In this document: one piece after another, positions 52,201 through 60,386 of the stretch
Layout: every line of letters begins with the position of its first letter
Numbering within the stretch: the first letter of the stretch is position 1
DNA from: Berkiella sp963829835
GTDB lineage: Bacteria > Pseudomonadota > Gammaproteobacteria > Berkiellales > Berkiellaceae
Direction of reading: 5' to 3'
Length of the DNA: 64,000 bases
Assembly (NCBI GenBank): GCA_963829835.1
Contig: CAWHKC010000003.1
Coordinates: 310,001 to 374,000, forward strand
Notes under the pieces: model-generated
Databases searched by the model: none
Seen by the model: the letters and a program-made list of their open reading frames with translations, nothing else
What the model was told of the DNA's origin: nothing
Position numbers and translations under genes: made by a program

Positions 52201-53378
52201 CACAAGAACGACCTAAAATGGATGAGGTACAGAAAATATTAAATACATTGTCTAAGCCTTATAAAGCAAAACAAGATCTTCCTGTTTTGGATGTATCACC
52301 CCCTAGTAGATTACCAGCAATGGTAGTTCCAAAAGTGCTTAAACAGAATGGACTAGTTTTAAGTCCTTTGCAAATGCATAAACTGTCAACGTTTCGTGTA
52401 GATCAAAAAAATGCTCAAATACGTATCGATAATGTAACAGTTTTTTTATCTAAAGAAGGAGGAGCTTTTGCACTTTATAATCAAATACAATCAGGTGGCA
52501 CTGGTGCTACTTTCCTAGCTCAAGATCTCGACACCAAACAATGGGTCGTAATGAAAATGGTACAGGGATTCGCCCATAAAATTCGTGGACCGTTAGTAGC
52601 GTTAGAAGCAGAAAGTAAAGTTTTGACTGCTATGAATCAACATAAAGGAACATTAGAAATAGCACGAGATGATGGCACAGAGTTGCATATTTCTATTCAG
52701 CCCTATGTTCATGGGAAGGATTATTTTAAAGTTATTAAAAATGCCAAAGAACATGATCCTTTATCAATTGAAGAATCTGTTTTAATGTCACTTGCTGCTA
52801 TGGAGGCGTTAGTTGACATTCATGAAAAAGGAGGATTACTACATCGTGATGTTAAACCTGAAAATATAATGTGGGATCCTACAGAAAAAAAATGTACGTT
52901 TGTAGATTTTGGTTCAGCTGAAAAACGTGTGGATCCGCATGGAGTTGTAGAAGATGAAACAATACAGGGCACTGAAAAGTATTTTGCACCTGAATTGGAT
53001 TATAAAATTTTAAAAAAGCCAGATAGAATTTATAGTGTTAAAACAGATGCTTACTCGATGGGTGTAACGATACAAGAGCTTTTATCTGCAACTAAATTAA
53101 GTGATAATCCTGCATATCATCAACTAAAACAATTGCAAGTAAAATTAACAGAAGTTGATCCTAAAAAGCGAATTACACCAATAGAAGCTTTGAAGGAACT
53201 AAGGAGCATATCGCATAAATTGATTGACAAGAAGGTTATGATAGAACCCATCGATCGTAGCAGAGAACCTGTTCTAATGCTTAGAGACACTAAAACACCT
53301 ATTGTTCCAACGCAACCATCAGTTCAAGTATCTTCAGATGTTGAGAAAAAACCTCCAACTGTTCGGACTAAAATTTAA
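49221..53378 (+). CDS. Giant protein with permuted papain-like N-terminus and two Ser/Thr kinase domains
   Basis: A 1385-aa protein starting at ATG 49221 behind GAGG. N-terminal region: GGNIGHTAIRL (His41) and FSLTGTNCSKVAGWVLSAG (Cys408), the His-before-Cys order of permuted NlpC/P60 (LRAT/YiiX-like) folds, separated by a coiled-coil insert. Kinase 1: glycine loop LGKGAEGKV (629), Lys650, HRDIKPGN (742), DFG (767), APE (793), then an insert of about 165 residues before SDVYSLG (964). Kinase 2: GGTGATF (1092), Lys1112, HRDVKPEN (1208), DFG (1229), FAPE (about 1256). Both kinases keep catalytic residues. No signal peptide; probable secreted effector, by inference. Confidence 0.86.
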   Translation: MSKSSPSAGFAEVITWGTKSTGGNGISDQIRSKLYGGNIGHTAIRLTIPIDKSGNTQKMIDELCFHEQQIVLPHTKKKLANGDEVFEVYISAWTDDKVTLDRDFVSDSLDELEGVHFDWDPKWADLVQTETRRYKGLIGKSVMTWGPEQIVHQRGKITDAEFQQISDIRTYQLNLKKYENYSLLSNRLAHLDTTRKSVNIGDTEKILLDKLFPKWTTVIKNPKKISNDELKNLINEVEKAREQFVFKDEYIANIQKISNITVKKIDELLKLVEQDIKKWGKISPETAQKIVSNKTLIFDKDQEITVPKLVGYSEADFAKLYQTLQKAKNNPNPQKMQSYFKYYIPENTQVLEQHYTIGLPPDHIVQIPLKSATPDLSQKEGLDPQAMLMRAKQVAISGEKFSLTGTNCSKVAGWVLSAGASTEKTKKIFSREALSKFATPQMVFNNALRYLRETSKKAQQKYDAMVEASLAKQPKPEITLPLGAQGKKAEYVPGFVEINFEGVQASLSDEEKCKVLFAKFEYAISEGDNIPYFPVETKLKVESLIKNNNELKSRFYALCDQSLMKARNQNGQFHQKQTGEWEEVKKIIRQQGRQEKISKKENPQLSRSYLVLEINGELKPFRVSSEILGKGAEGKVRIVESEDGLRYAVKIAPDKIGFDNEIELMKEAGAAIASFSRPRPPKESKSLGKVVGDKRYIVQPLFEGGELSSALRDKNMSKGEKLLLAEKVAEAIQRLHSKSILHRDIKPGNLMLTKDKDGIITQVDAIDFGGALKVPNPHGFVNSSRLGTPSYLAPEIDGPKIREKLNKWKTQESVVKQYGNMIIEADSHLKMLSNQQRSLEGEKNATINDLFIDQTTNDPYLSSKNREQVVNILKTYNGSNLLEIKSKISALAIIPSSKEAVANIVGKYCNIIDQSQSVQQSINFFQGKKVELESKLVQAKIDEKSFKKEFDDLYATKTNHSLPSDVYSLGIMLEKDFNLKLSDLGLEKMLAVDPQERPKMDEVQKILNTLSKPYKAKQDLPVLDVSPPSRLPAMVVPKVLKQNGLVLSPLQMHKLSTFRVDQKNAQIRIDNVTVFLSKEGGAFALYNQIQSGGTGATFLAQDLDTKQWVVMKMVQGFAHKIRGPLVALEAESKVLTAMNQHKGTLEIARDDGTELHISIQPYVHGKDYFKVIKNAKEHDPLSIEESVLMSLAAMEALVDIHEKGGLLHRDVKPENIMWDPTEKKCTFVDFGSAEKRVDPHGVVEDETIQGTEKYFAPELDYKILKKPDRIYSVKTDAYSMGVTIQELLSATKLSDNPAYHQLKQLQVKLTEVDPKKRITPIEALKELRSISHKLIDKKVMIEPIDRSREPVLMLRDTKTPIVPTQPSVQVSSDVEKKPPTVRTKI

Positions 53379-53994
53379 ATAGTTTCTTAAAAAATCCAGG
53401 TTTGACACTTTTCTCGGAACCTGGTTCTTTAGGATTTCTGGCTGCTACTAATTCATCTTGCGTTTTAGCATAATGTGGCGTATGAGGTTTTGATCTCGTT
53501 CCTAATGAAGCTGGTAATGTGACTTGAGGTTCTAATTCGGTTTTTATAAAAGCAAGTGGAAATGACGTTCGGACTTGATCTTCTTCAATTTTGAGTAATG
53601 GATTATTGGCGATAGATAATGTATTTAAATTGGGAAATTTAAATTTGTACATTGAACTGAGCGACATTAGCGCGTTATCTGTTAAATCAATAGTTTTGAG
53701 AGTCTCATAATTCTTTTCTAAAAACGCAAGTAACTTTGGACTGATTCTTGTTAAAGATTTTGAACTTAAATCGAGATCGGTGGTGGAAGCGAATTGTAGC
53801 GCAAAATCAATGAGACTATCATTAATTTGGTCTAATACTTTTTCACACTGAACAGGATCTGATGATGCACCTGCTTGCTGCAATAAAGCTATATTCTCAA
53901 CCGATAATTGATTTCCTTCAAGTAAAGCACTGATTTCACGTCTTTGTTCAATACTTAAACTGTTTGCACCGAAAGTCGCCATGAGATTTTCCAT
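53368..53994 (-). CDS. Leucine-rich-repeat protein, candidate effector
   Basis: A 208-aa protein. Residues 75-140 hold leucine-rich repeats (TTDLDLSSKSLTRISPKLLA, TLKTIDLTDNALMSLSS, NLNTLSIANNPLLKIEEDQ). The N-terminus is helical and the C-terminus basic and Pro/Lys-rich (KPGFFKKLFKF). No signal peptide. The 3' end overlaps the 3' end of the giant kinase gene by 11 bp on the opposite strand. Such short LRR proteins in intracellular bacteria usually bind host proteins; target unknown. Confidence 0.8.
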   Translation of the reverse strand: MENLMATFGANSLSIEQRREISALLEGNQLSVENIALLQQAGASSDPVQCEKVLDQINDSLIDFALQFASTTDLDLSSKSLTRISPKLLAFLEKNYETLKTIDLTDNALMSLSSMYKFKFPNLNTLSIANNPLLKIEEDQVRTSFPLAFIKTELEPQVTLPASLGTRSKPHTPHYAKTQDELVAARNPKEPGSEKSVKPGFFKKLFKF

Positions 53995-54102
53995 TATTCA
54001 TTTGATTTATATTATTTTTAATATACTAGCATTTTAGCCACTAAATAGCATTAGTGACATAATGAATAGTGAATTTACACTTAAATTATACTAAAAGTTA
54101 TA

Positions 54103-54594
54103 TTAATAGTGCTTTCTATCTGGCATTTCTGAATAAGTTTTCCATACCTTTACGGCATCAGCTCGAAGATTGGTCATTTCGTTGCATTCAATGGTTCTGT
54201 CTTTTGGTGCTTTGGCAAATTCATCAAAGATATTTGCATCGGCAAAATCACCATATTTAGTTGCGTCCTCAATGTGAGCAGCGTAATAAATCTTATCGAT
54301 ATGCGCCCAATAAGCTGTAGCCAAACACATGGGACAGGGCTCGGCGCTGGTATATAAAACGCACCCTTCTAAATGGGGTGTTTTTAACTTTTTGCAGGCT
54401 TCTCTAATTGCTTGCATCTCGCCATGCCAAGTAGGATCATTTTGTTTTATCACTTGATTGTATCCTTCAGCAATGATGTTGCCATCTTTAACAATCACGG
54501 TACCAAAAACGCCGCCTGTTTTTTCTTTTATTCCCGCAATTTCACTTAACTCAATAGCACGACGCATAAATTTATCATTTGGATGGTCTGACAT
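54103..54594 (-). CDS. Nucleoside/guanine deaminase (cytidine deaminase fold)
   Basis: A 163-aa zinc deaminase. Zinc-binding motifs HGEMQAI (His and catalytic Glu, with Gly in place of the usual Ala) and TSAEPCPMCLATAYWA (two Cys) are intact. The polar C-terminus and the FDEFAKAPKDRTIE region fit guanine deaminases of the GuaD type better than TadA. It would turn guanine into xanthine. The gene starts 9 bp after the MFS gene's stop in the same direction, so they probably form an operon. Confidence 0.88.
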   Translation of the reverse strand: MSDHPNDKFMRRAIELSEIAGIKEKTGGVFGTVIVKDGNIIAEGYNQVIKQNDPTWHGEMQAIREACKKLKTPHLEGCVLYTSAEPCPMCLATAYWAHIDKIYYAAHIEDATKYGDFADANIFDEFAKAPKDRTIECNEMTNLRADAVKVWKTYSEMPDRKHY

Positions 54595-54603
54595 ATAACC
54601 TCC

Positions 54604-55803
54604 TTACGAGGGTGAAACACGATAGGACTCTTTTATAAAATGTAGAATGAGAATTGAGATCATGAGGAAAAAGGGTAATATCCATAAATATGAAAAAAAG
54701 GTACTGGATTTTTGAGTTATTAATAAGTACGGAATAAACATCATCAATGCGTTCATCAGAAATACACCCGTATTGGTAACGCTTAAGGCAACCCCTCTGT
54801 TACTATCGGTCGCGATTTCACTGACCACGGTATAATATAGCATTGAACCAGAAAGAAAAAAGCCAATCAGAAAGGAAATAACTTTGGTCACAATCAAAGA
54901 ATGCATGTTTAAGTGTGGAAAATATATCCCCAGCAACAACATCATTGTTCCAAGCACTAAGGTTACGTGAATCGTTGTGATTCTTGATTTTACCCGATTT
55001 GAAATATAGCCAAGAATAGGGGTACCAATGCCTATCCCTGCGAAAATAAGACTACTAATTATGAGTGCATCGCTAGGGGAGACTAAGTAGAACTTTTGTA
55101 TGCTTAAATACCAAAAGCTTGCATACGCAAGAACAATGCCAAATGACGTTGCTCCAGCAAGCGTGCAAAGTAGTATCTGTTTATTTTTAAATACTTCACC
55201 TAATGAAAGAGTTAACGAATTTGGACTAATTTGACGAGATGCAGGACTTTTAACAAACGCAAGTGTCAATGCAAATATAATAAATCCACATAATGCTAAG
55301 TATTGATAAATCGTGTTCCAGGAACTCACTAACAGCCTATTCGCAATAACGTAATGGATAATGCCAGATAATACGCAAGATAGTGTCTGTGTTAAGCCAA
55401 ACATGATGGGAAAATTTTTGGCCGGAAACCATTGAGAAATTAAAACAGCAGCTGCGATAAAAGCAAAAGAACCCCCTAACCCTTGAATAAGATTTGATAC
55501 TGAAAACATCACTAAATTATGTGAGTAGGAAATCAGCAAATTGCCAGCTGCCAATAATAACACGCCTGCACTGACAACATATCTGGCGTTAAATCTATCT
55601 AACAAATAACCAGCTGGGATTTGCATACAAGCAAATCCTACTATAAATGCCCCTAATGCGATGGAAACACCTTGATCGCTTGCATGAAGTGATATTTTGA
55701 TAGAATCTTGGAACACAGCAGCAGCGGTATTTAAGCAAAAAGCGTAAATAACAAATAAGGTGGCTATCAACCAGACAAGTATGCTGTAGTATGAATTTTT
55801 CAT
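54604..55803 (-). CDS. MFS transporter
   Basis: A 399-aa permease with 12 hydrophobic segments. Motif A-like loop MQIPAGYLLDRFNARYVVSA after span 2, GLGGSFAFIAAAVLISQWFP in the first half and a central loop near residue 190 are standard for the major facilitator superfamily. Close to the D-galactonate/organic-anion type; substrate not evident. First of a two-gene unit with the deaminase, so it might carry a nucleobase or nucleoside, by context only. Confidence 0.9.
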   Translation of the reverse strand: MKNSYYSILVWLIATLFVIYAFCLNTAAAVFQDSIKISLHASDQGVSIALGAFIVGFACMQIPAGYLLDRFNARYVVSAGVLLLAAGNLLISYSHNLVMFSVSNLIQGLGGSFAFIAAAVLISQWFPAKNFPIMFGLTQTLSCVLSGIIHYVIANRLLVSSWNTIYQYLALCGFIIFALTLAFVKSPASRQISPNSLTLSLGEVFKNKQILLCTLAGATSFGIVLAYASFWYLSIQKFYLVSPSDALIISSLIFAGIGIGTPILGYISNRVKSRITTIHVTLVLGTMMLLLGIYFPHLNMHSLIVTKVISFLIGFFLSGSMLYYTVVSEIATDSNRGVALSVTNTGVFLMNALMMFIPYLLITQKSSTFFSYLWILPFFLMISILILHFIKESYRVSPS

Positions 55804-55981
55804 TGGAACTCAATTTACTGATTTTTAACTACTATATGAATATAGACTAATGGGGGGTAATTTGAGATTATGGATAATAAATATTGCTTTCAGGTATTGA
55901 GTGATCAGTGTCATAAATTTATATAGCGATTGACAATTTTCTCCCTATTTTTAACCTATTTTTAAGTTAGCGTGAGTTATA

Positions 55982-56412
55982 ATGCTTTTATTTGATTCCA
56001 CTGAAGAACTTTTTTACCAGGCTATACGCACTGGAAAGCTAGAAGAAGTTGACCAAATTATCACCGCAGCCCTCCTCACTCAACAAAAAGGGAAATTAGA
56101 CGCTTTAATCACGGCTAAAGCATGAATTCATGAGGGCAGCTGTTGAATCTGGTTCACTTGAGATGGTTAAGCATGTATTAGTTTCTATCCGGATGAGCAA
56201 CGTGATGCATTATTAAATTATAAAGTGTTAGATGGTGAAAGTTTACCAATGAGGGCACGAAGATTGAGCAACAAGATCAACAAAGACATATTGACCTTTT
56301 GCAACCTTCTGCCGCATTGACATTTCAATATGTAAGGGGTCAACCTCCAGTCGCTGAAGTTCCTATATCTCCTCTACCAGAACAGGGGATAAAAATATCT
56401 CCAAGCGTTTAA
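55982..56412 (+). pseudogene. Decayed ankyrin-repeat gene
   Basis: An opening ORF of 47 codons (55982-56125: LLFDSTEELFYQAIRTGKLE) stops at TGA. The coding sense continues in other frames as EFMRAAVESGSLEMVKHVL, YPDEQRDALLNYKVLDGESL and EGTKIEQQDQQRHIDLLQP, ending TAA at 56410-56412. These pieces are ankyrin-like and imply at least three frameshifts that are not at homopolymers, so decay is real here. Confidence 0.8.
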
Positions 56413-56418
56413 AGAATA

Positions 56419-57279
56419 TTAACGCGGTTTGGGTTTTGCATCTATCGGAGCAGCAGGTTGTGCAGAACCCATATAGTCATTTAATGTGGACATTATTCCT
56501 TTTGAGCATGTTTTGATTAGTACAGACATCGCAACACCTTCTGTAAAACTTTCATACAACGATTTTTGAGGTCGGAAGTACATATTTACTAATGTACTAA
56601 TTCCACCGCCTAAAGCTAAGCTTAATCCGTTTACATCGGTTGTAAAATTATTAAGGACCTTTTTGAGTTCGGGGATAACAGACTCATTCGTTCGCTGGGG
56701 AAGAGGATTAGGTTTGGGGGGAAGAGGATTAGCAATTTGTCTTAGAGGTAATAGTGGAGCCGAATTGCTAAGTCCTAGGGTCGCCGTATAGCTAAGTTGT
56801 TCACTTTGATATTTCCCCGAATCCGCAAGATAAGCAACCACTTCTTGACGTACTCTATGATTAGCACACATTGTGAAAATGTTAGGAGTTTTCTCATTTC
56901 GCACATGCAAAGAAGGTGCTAAAGAATCTGACTCGATAAAATGTTTAATCACTGGCAAGTTTCCATTAACCACGGCAGTTAAAAAGCAGTTTCGTCCATA
57001 TTGGTTAACTTTGGTATAGTCGAACTTTTTAGTATCGATTAAGATTTGAACTTCTGCTGGGGTTCCCAATTTGCAGGCTACCATAAGTAAATCGTTATCA
57101 TCTTCATCAACATGAGCAAGATTTAGTTTATTCTCGCTAGCAGGGTTATTAAGGGTATGATTAACAAGGTAAATCGTCACTTCTGGATGTTTACTTATGC
57201 TTGCTGCCATTGCTGCATTGAAGTTGGATGAGGTTAAAAGTTTTAATGGAAATTTCAATTCTTCAACCAAGTATTGCAT
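56419..57279 (-). CDS. Ankyrin-repeat protein, 3' part of a frameshifted gene
   Basis: A 286-aa open frame. Ankyrin-type repeats: VDEDDNDLLMVACKLGTPAE, GRNCFLTAVVNGNLPVIKHF, then HVRNEKTPNIFTMCANHRVR. The C-terminus is Pro-rich (LPPKPNPLPQRTNES) followed by a hydrophobic helix-like segment (about 215-265). ATG 57279 is inside an ankyrin helix; sense in this frame extends upstream as HKASLGHLAIMQYLVEEL without a start. This and the ORF at 57294 would be one protein if one A were added to the poly-A tract at 57342-57348. Confidence 0.7.
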   Translation of the reverse strand: MQYLVEELKFPLKLLTSSNFNAAMAASISKHPEVTIYLVNHTLNNPASENKLNLAHVDEDDNDLLMVACKLGTPAEVQILIDTKKFDYTKVNQYGRNCFLTAVVNGNLPVIKHFIESDSLAPSLHVRNEKTPNIFTMCANHRVRQEVVAYLADSGKYQSEQLSYTATLGLSNSAPLLPLRQIANPLPPKPNPLPQRTNESVIPELKKVLNNFTTDVNGLSLALGGGISTLVNMYFRPQKSLYESFTEGVAMSVLIKTCSKGIMSTLNDYMGSAQPAAPIDAKPKPR

Positions 57280-57293
57280 AATAGCAAGATGCC

Positions 57294-57758
57294 CTAAGCT
57301 TGCTTTGTGCGTGAGAATGGTGCCTGGATGGCATTCTCTGATTTTTTTGGTTCATTTATTCTGGGAGATGGAGGGATAAAATTGTTCCAAAGATGTTTAA
57401 ACACCTCAAGATCGGGATTTTTTACCAGAACTTGTTCAATGGCAGTTTTGCTATAATCATCATTTTTGACGTCAACCTTGGCAACCTTGGCAACATTGAT
57501 TAGCGCTTCTAAACACGCTTTATTGGCAATGCTTCCTAAATGAATAAAACTTTCACGTGAATTAATATCTTTTAAGTCAAAGGTAAATTTTATTCTTTTC
57601 AGGAGCTGCGTTAACAAAGCATATTGTTCACGTTTAACTAATGCTTTGAGTACCAGTAATGTATTTTCACGCGAAACGCGACACAATTTAATGAGATCCG
57701 TAAGGGTGCTTTTTTCAGGAACAATTAGTTCAGAAGTTGGGAATCTGGGGTGAAGCAT
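57294..57758 (-). CDS. Ankyrin-like protein, 5' part of a frameshifted gene
   Basis: A 154-aa open frame. It begins MLHPRFPTSELIVPEKSTLT and shows helical ankyrin-like units (VLKALVKREQYALLTQLLKR, CLEALINVAKVAKVDVKNDD). The frame then leaves the ankyrin sense after PRINEPKK, ending QAPFSRTKQA. Adding one A to the run of seven on the coding strand (57342-57348) joins it to the frame of the next ORF as KKIRECHPGTILTHKASLGH. A sequencing error at this homopolymer would explain it as well as real loss. Confidence 0.68.
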   Translation of the reverse strand: MLHPRFPTSELIVPEKSTLTDLIKLCRVSRENTLLVLKALVKREQYALLTQLLKRIKFTFDLKDINSRESFIHLGSIANKACLEALINVAKVAKVDVKNDDYSKTAIEQVLVKNPDLEVFKHLWNNFIPPSPRINEPKKSENAIQAPFSRTKQA

Positions 57759-57907
57759 AAGGTTTCCTCTTATTTATCTAAGTATTCTGATAAGATTTAG
57801 TTGCCATACAAAACTATTCTGTTAGTTAGCACATCTTAGATTAATAAGCAGGAATTATCTGTGGTAAAAATTCACCGATTTGAGGATTTTTGTTTTATTT
57901 TGAAGAA

Positions 57908-58243
57908 TTAGAGAAGGCGAGAGCCATTGGTTACCTTTCGTTGAGGTTGAATTAAAATGGTGCCTTCTTGTTCTGAAACAACGGCAAGGACAAGGACCTC
58001 AGAAGTGATGCCAGCCACTTTTTTGGGAGGAAAATTCACTACAGCCAAAATTTGTTGTCCGATCAGTTTTATGGTGCTGTAATGTTCTGTGATTTGAGCG
58101 GAACTTTTTTTGATACCATGTTTTCCGAAATCAATTTCTAATGTAAATGCAGGTTTTATCGCTTTGGGATTGATTTTAGCGGATAAAATAGTGCCTACAA
58201 TAATTTCTACTTTTAAGAAATCTTCAAAATTAATGGTTTCCAT
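57908..58243 (-). CDS. csaA: CsaA, tRNA-binding-domain chaperone
   Basis: A 111-aa protein matching CsaA over its length: FEDFLKVEIIVGTILSAKIN, EIDFGKHGIKKSSAQITEHY, VVNFPPKKVAGITSEVLVLA. It is a dimeric OB-fold (tRNA_bind) protein linked to protein export and folding. Starts 27 bp after the end of frmB, same strand, so may share its operon. Confidence 0.93.
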   Translation of the reverse strand: METINFEDFLKVEIIVGTILSAKINPKAIKPAFTLEIDFGKHGIKKSSAQITEHYSTIKLIGQQILAVVNFPPKKVAGITSEVLVLAVVSEQEGTILIQPQRKVTNGSRLL

Positions 58244-58270
58244 TTTAACTTCCTAATAGCTTGATATAAA

Positions 58271-59107
58271 TCATAAATTTTTTGCATGGTATAGCAAGTG
58301 ATCTTCAATAAAGGTTGCAATAAAATAGTAGCTATGATCATATCCATTTTGCATTCGTAACTGTAAAGCAACGTTACTTTGCTGGCATGCTTGTTGTAAT
58401 AGTTCGGGTTTAAGCTGTTCATTCAGAAAGGGATCGGCTGATCCTTGATCGACTAAAATAGCAGGGCCATGCCATCCCCGTTCTGTTATTAACTCACAAG
58501 CATCATACGCCTTCCAAGACGTTTTGTCCGTTCCCAAATAACCGCTAAGGGCTTTTTGGCCCCAAGGGGATTGTATGGTTGAACAAATGGGAGCAAAAGC
58601 AGACACACAAGCATAAAGCTCTGGATTTTTAAGCGCAATGGTTAATGCCCCATGGCCTCCCATAGAATGTCCGAAAATCCCTCTGCGAGTGGAGTCAATC
58701 GAAAATTCTGATTCAACAGTCGATAATATTTCTTGGGTGATATAACTATACATTTTATAGTTCTTTGACCAGGGTGCTTGCGTCGCATCCAGATAAAATC
58801 CGGCGCCTACCCCAAAATCGATGGATTCATTTTCACCTTCAATGTTTAAACCCCTGGGGCTGGTATCTGAAGTGACGATGATTAAACCAAGTTGTGCCGC
58901 GACTCTTTGTGCACCCGCTTTGATAATAAAATTCTCTTCGGTGCATGTCAGGCCTGATAACCAATAAAGCACGGGACATTTCTGGGATTTAGCTTGTGGT
59001 GGTAAAAAGATGCCAAAACGCATAGTGCAATCTAAAATTGTCGATGGATGGCTACAAATCAATTGAAAACCATCAAAACATTTTGTTTGTGACAATACGC
59101 TTATCAT
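58271..59107 (-). CDS. frmB: S-formylglutathione hydrolase
   Basis: A 278-aa esterase-D-family hydrolase that turns S-formylglutathione into formate and glutathione in formaldehyde detoxification. Seen: TMRFGIFLPPQAKSQKCPVL, YWLSGLTCTEENFI, nucleophile elbow FGHSMGGHGALT, acid in LVDQGSADPFL and His in GYDHSYYFIATF. Start overlaps the frmA stop by 4 nt (ATGA at 59104-59107). The fghA name is also used. Confidence 0.95.
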   Translation of the reverse strand: MISVLSQTKCFDGFQLICSHPSTILDCTMRFGIFLPPQAKSQKCPVLYWLSGLTCTEENFIIKAGAQRVAAQLGLIIVTSDTSPRGLNIEGENESIDFGVGAGFYLDATQAPWSKNYKMYSYITQEILSTVESEFSIDSTRRGIFGHSMGGHGALTIALKNPELYACVSAFAPICSTIQSPWGQKALSGYLGTDKTSWKAYDACELITERGWHGPAILVDQGSADPFLNEQLKPELLQQACQQSNVALQLRMQNGYDHSYYFIATFIEDHLLYHAKNL

Positions 59108-60216
59108 GAAAAGGTCACCACTGAACGGATTGATTTACCTGCATGCATTAAATCGAATGCATCGTTAATTTTTTCTAAGGGCATTTGGTGGGTCACAAAA
59201 TCATCAATCACAATTTTACCATCCATATACCAATCAACAATCTTTGGCACATCGGTACGGCCACGTGCACCACCAAAGGCGCTGCCTTGCCAAACACGTC
59301 CTGTTACTAATTGAAAAGGGCGCGTTGAAATTTCCTGGCCACTTGCCGCTACGCCTATGATTGTTGAAACGCCCCAGCCTTTGTGACAAACCTCAAGTGC
59401 TTGACGCATGAGCTTTACGTTCCCAACACACTCAAAACTATAATCAGCACCGCCTTTGGTGAGATCGACTAAATAGGGGACTAAGTCACCTTCCACTTCA
59501 TTGGGATTAACAAAATGCGTCATCCCTAACTTTTCAGCAATGGCTTTACGTTGAGGATTAATATCAACCCCCACAATCATATTCGCCCCAACCATACGGG
59601 CAGCTTGGATAACATTTAAACCAATGCCACCTAAACCAAAAACCACTACATTAGCACCTGGTGTTACTTTAGCGGTAAAAATAACAGCGCCTATACCGGT
59701 GGTTACACCACAGCCAATCAAACAGACTTTGTCCAACGGTGCATCTTGGCGTATTTTGGCTAGAGCTATCTCTGGTAGCACAATATAATTGGCAAAAGTA
59801 GAGGTGCCCATATAATGTAGAATTTTCTCTTTACCAATACTGAAACGGCTCGTTCCATCTGGCATTAAGCCTTTACCTTGAGTGGCGCGGATAGCTTGGC
59901 AAAGATTGGTTTTTTTAGATAAACAATAATCGCATTGTCTGCATTCAGGGGTATATAAGGGAATCACATGATCGCCTGGTTTGAGGGTGGTGACTCCTTC
60001 TCCTACTTCAACAACAACCCCAGCCCCTTCATGACCTAAGATGGCAGGAAATAATCCTTCAGGATCTGCCCCCGATAAGGTATAGGCATCGGTGTGACAA
60101 ACCCCCGTTGCTTTAATTTCAACCAAAACTTCACCTGCCCGGGGTCCTTCTAGCGTGACGGTTTCAATAGTGAGGGGAGAACCTGCCTTATATGCCACAG
60201 CCGCTTTAACTTCCAT
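59104..60216 (-). CDS. frmA: S-(hydroxymethyl)glutathione dehydrogenase, class III alcohol dehydrogenase
   Basis: A 370-aa zinc enzyme that oxidises S-hydroxymethylglutathione with NAD. I start at ATG 60216 (MEVKAAVAYKAGSPLTIETV); the longer ORF from 60333 adds 39 residues not found in the family. Catalytic zinc: GVCHTDAY and GHEGAGVVVEV, third Cys in IGCGVTTGIGAV; structural zinc: ECRQCDYCLSKKTNLC. Rossmann GLGGIGLNVIQAA. Overlaps frmB by 4 nt. First gene of the detoxification operon. Confidence 0.96.
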   Translation of the reverse strand: MEVKAAVAYKAGSPLTIETVTLEGPRAGEVLVEIKATGVCHTDAYTLSGADPEGLFPAILGHEGAGVVVEVGEGVTTLKPGDHVIPLYTPECRQCDYCLSKKTNLCQAIRATQGKGLMPDGTSRFSIGKEKILHYMGTSTFANYIVLPEIALAKIRQDAPLDKVCLIGCGVTTGIGAVIFTAKVTPGANVVVFGLGGIGLNVIQAARMVGANMIVGVDINPQRKAIAEKLGMTHFVNPNEVEGDLVPYLVDLTKGGADYSFECVGNVKLMRQALEVCHKGWGVSTIIGVAASGQEISTRPFQLVTGRVWQGSAFGGARGRTDVPKIVDWYMDGKIVIDDFVTHQMPLEKINDAFDLMHAGKSIRSVVTFS

Positions 60217-60386
60217 CGTATTTTTCTTCTTCCGTACAATATCCACCCCTACAATATAACCGGAACATTCATTCAAAGCTAAACCGAATTTATTATAGAA
60301 TGCTTGCATGCTAACTTGGTACGTAATTCTCATCTTGCACTACACTAGATAAAGCTATGTCTACAGTCTTTTACCTAGGGTGAAAT

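Noticed and set aside
60217..60333. Extended N-terminus of the class III alcohol dehydrogenase
   Set aside because: The 39 extra residues are not found in the family, and ATG 60216 gives the normal length.
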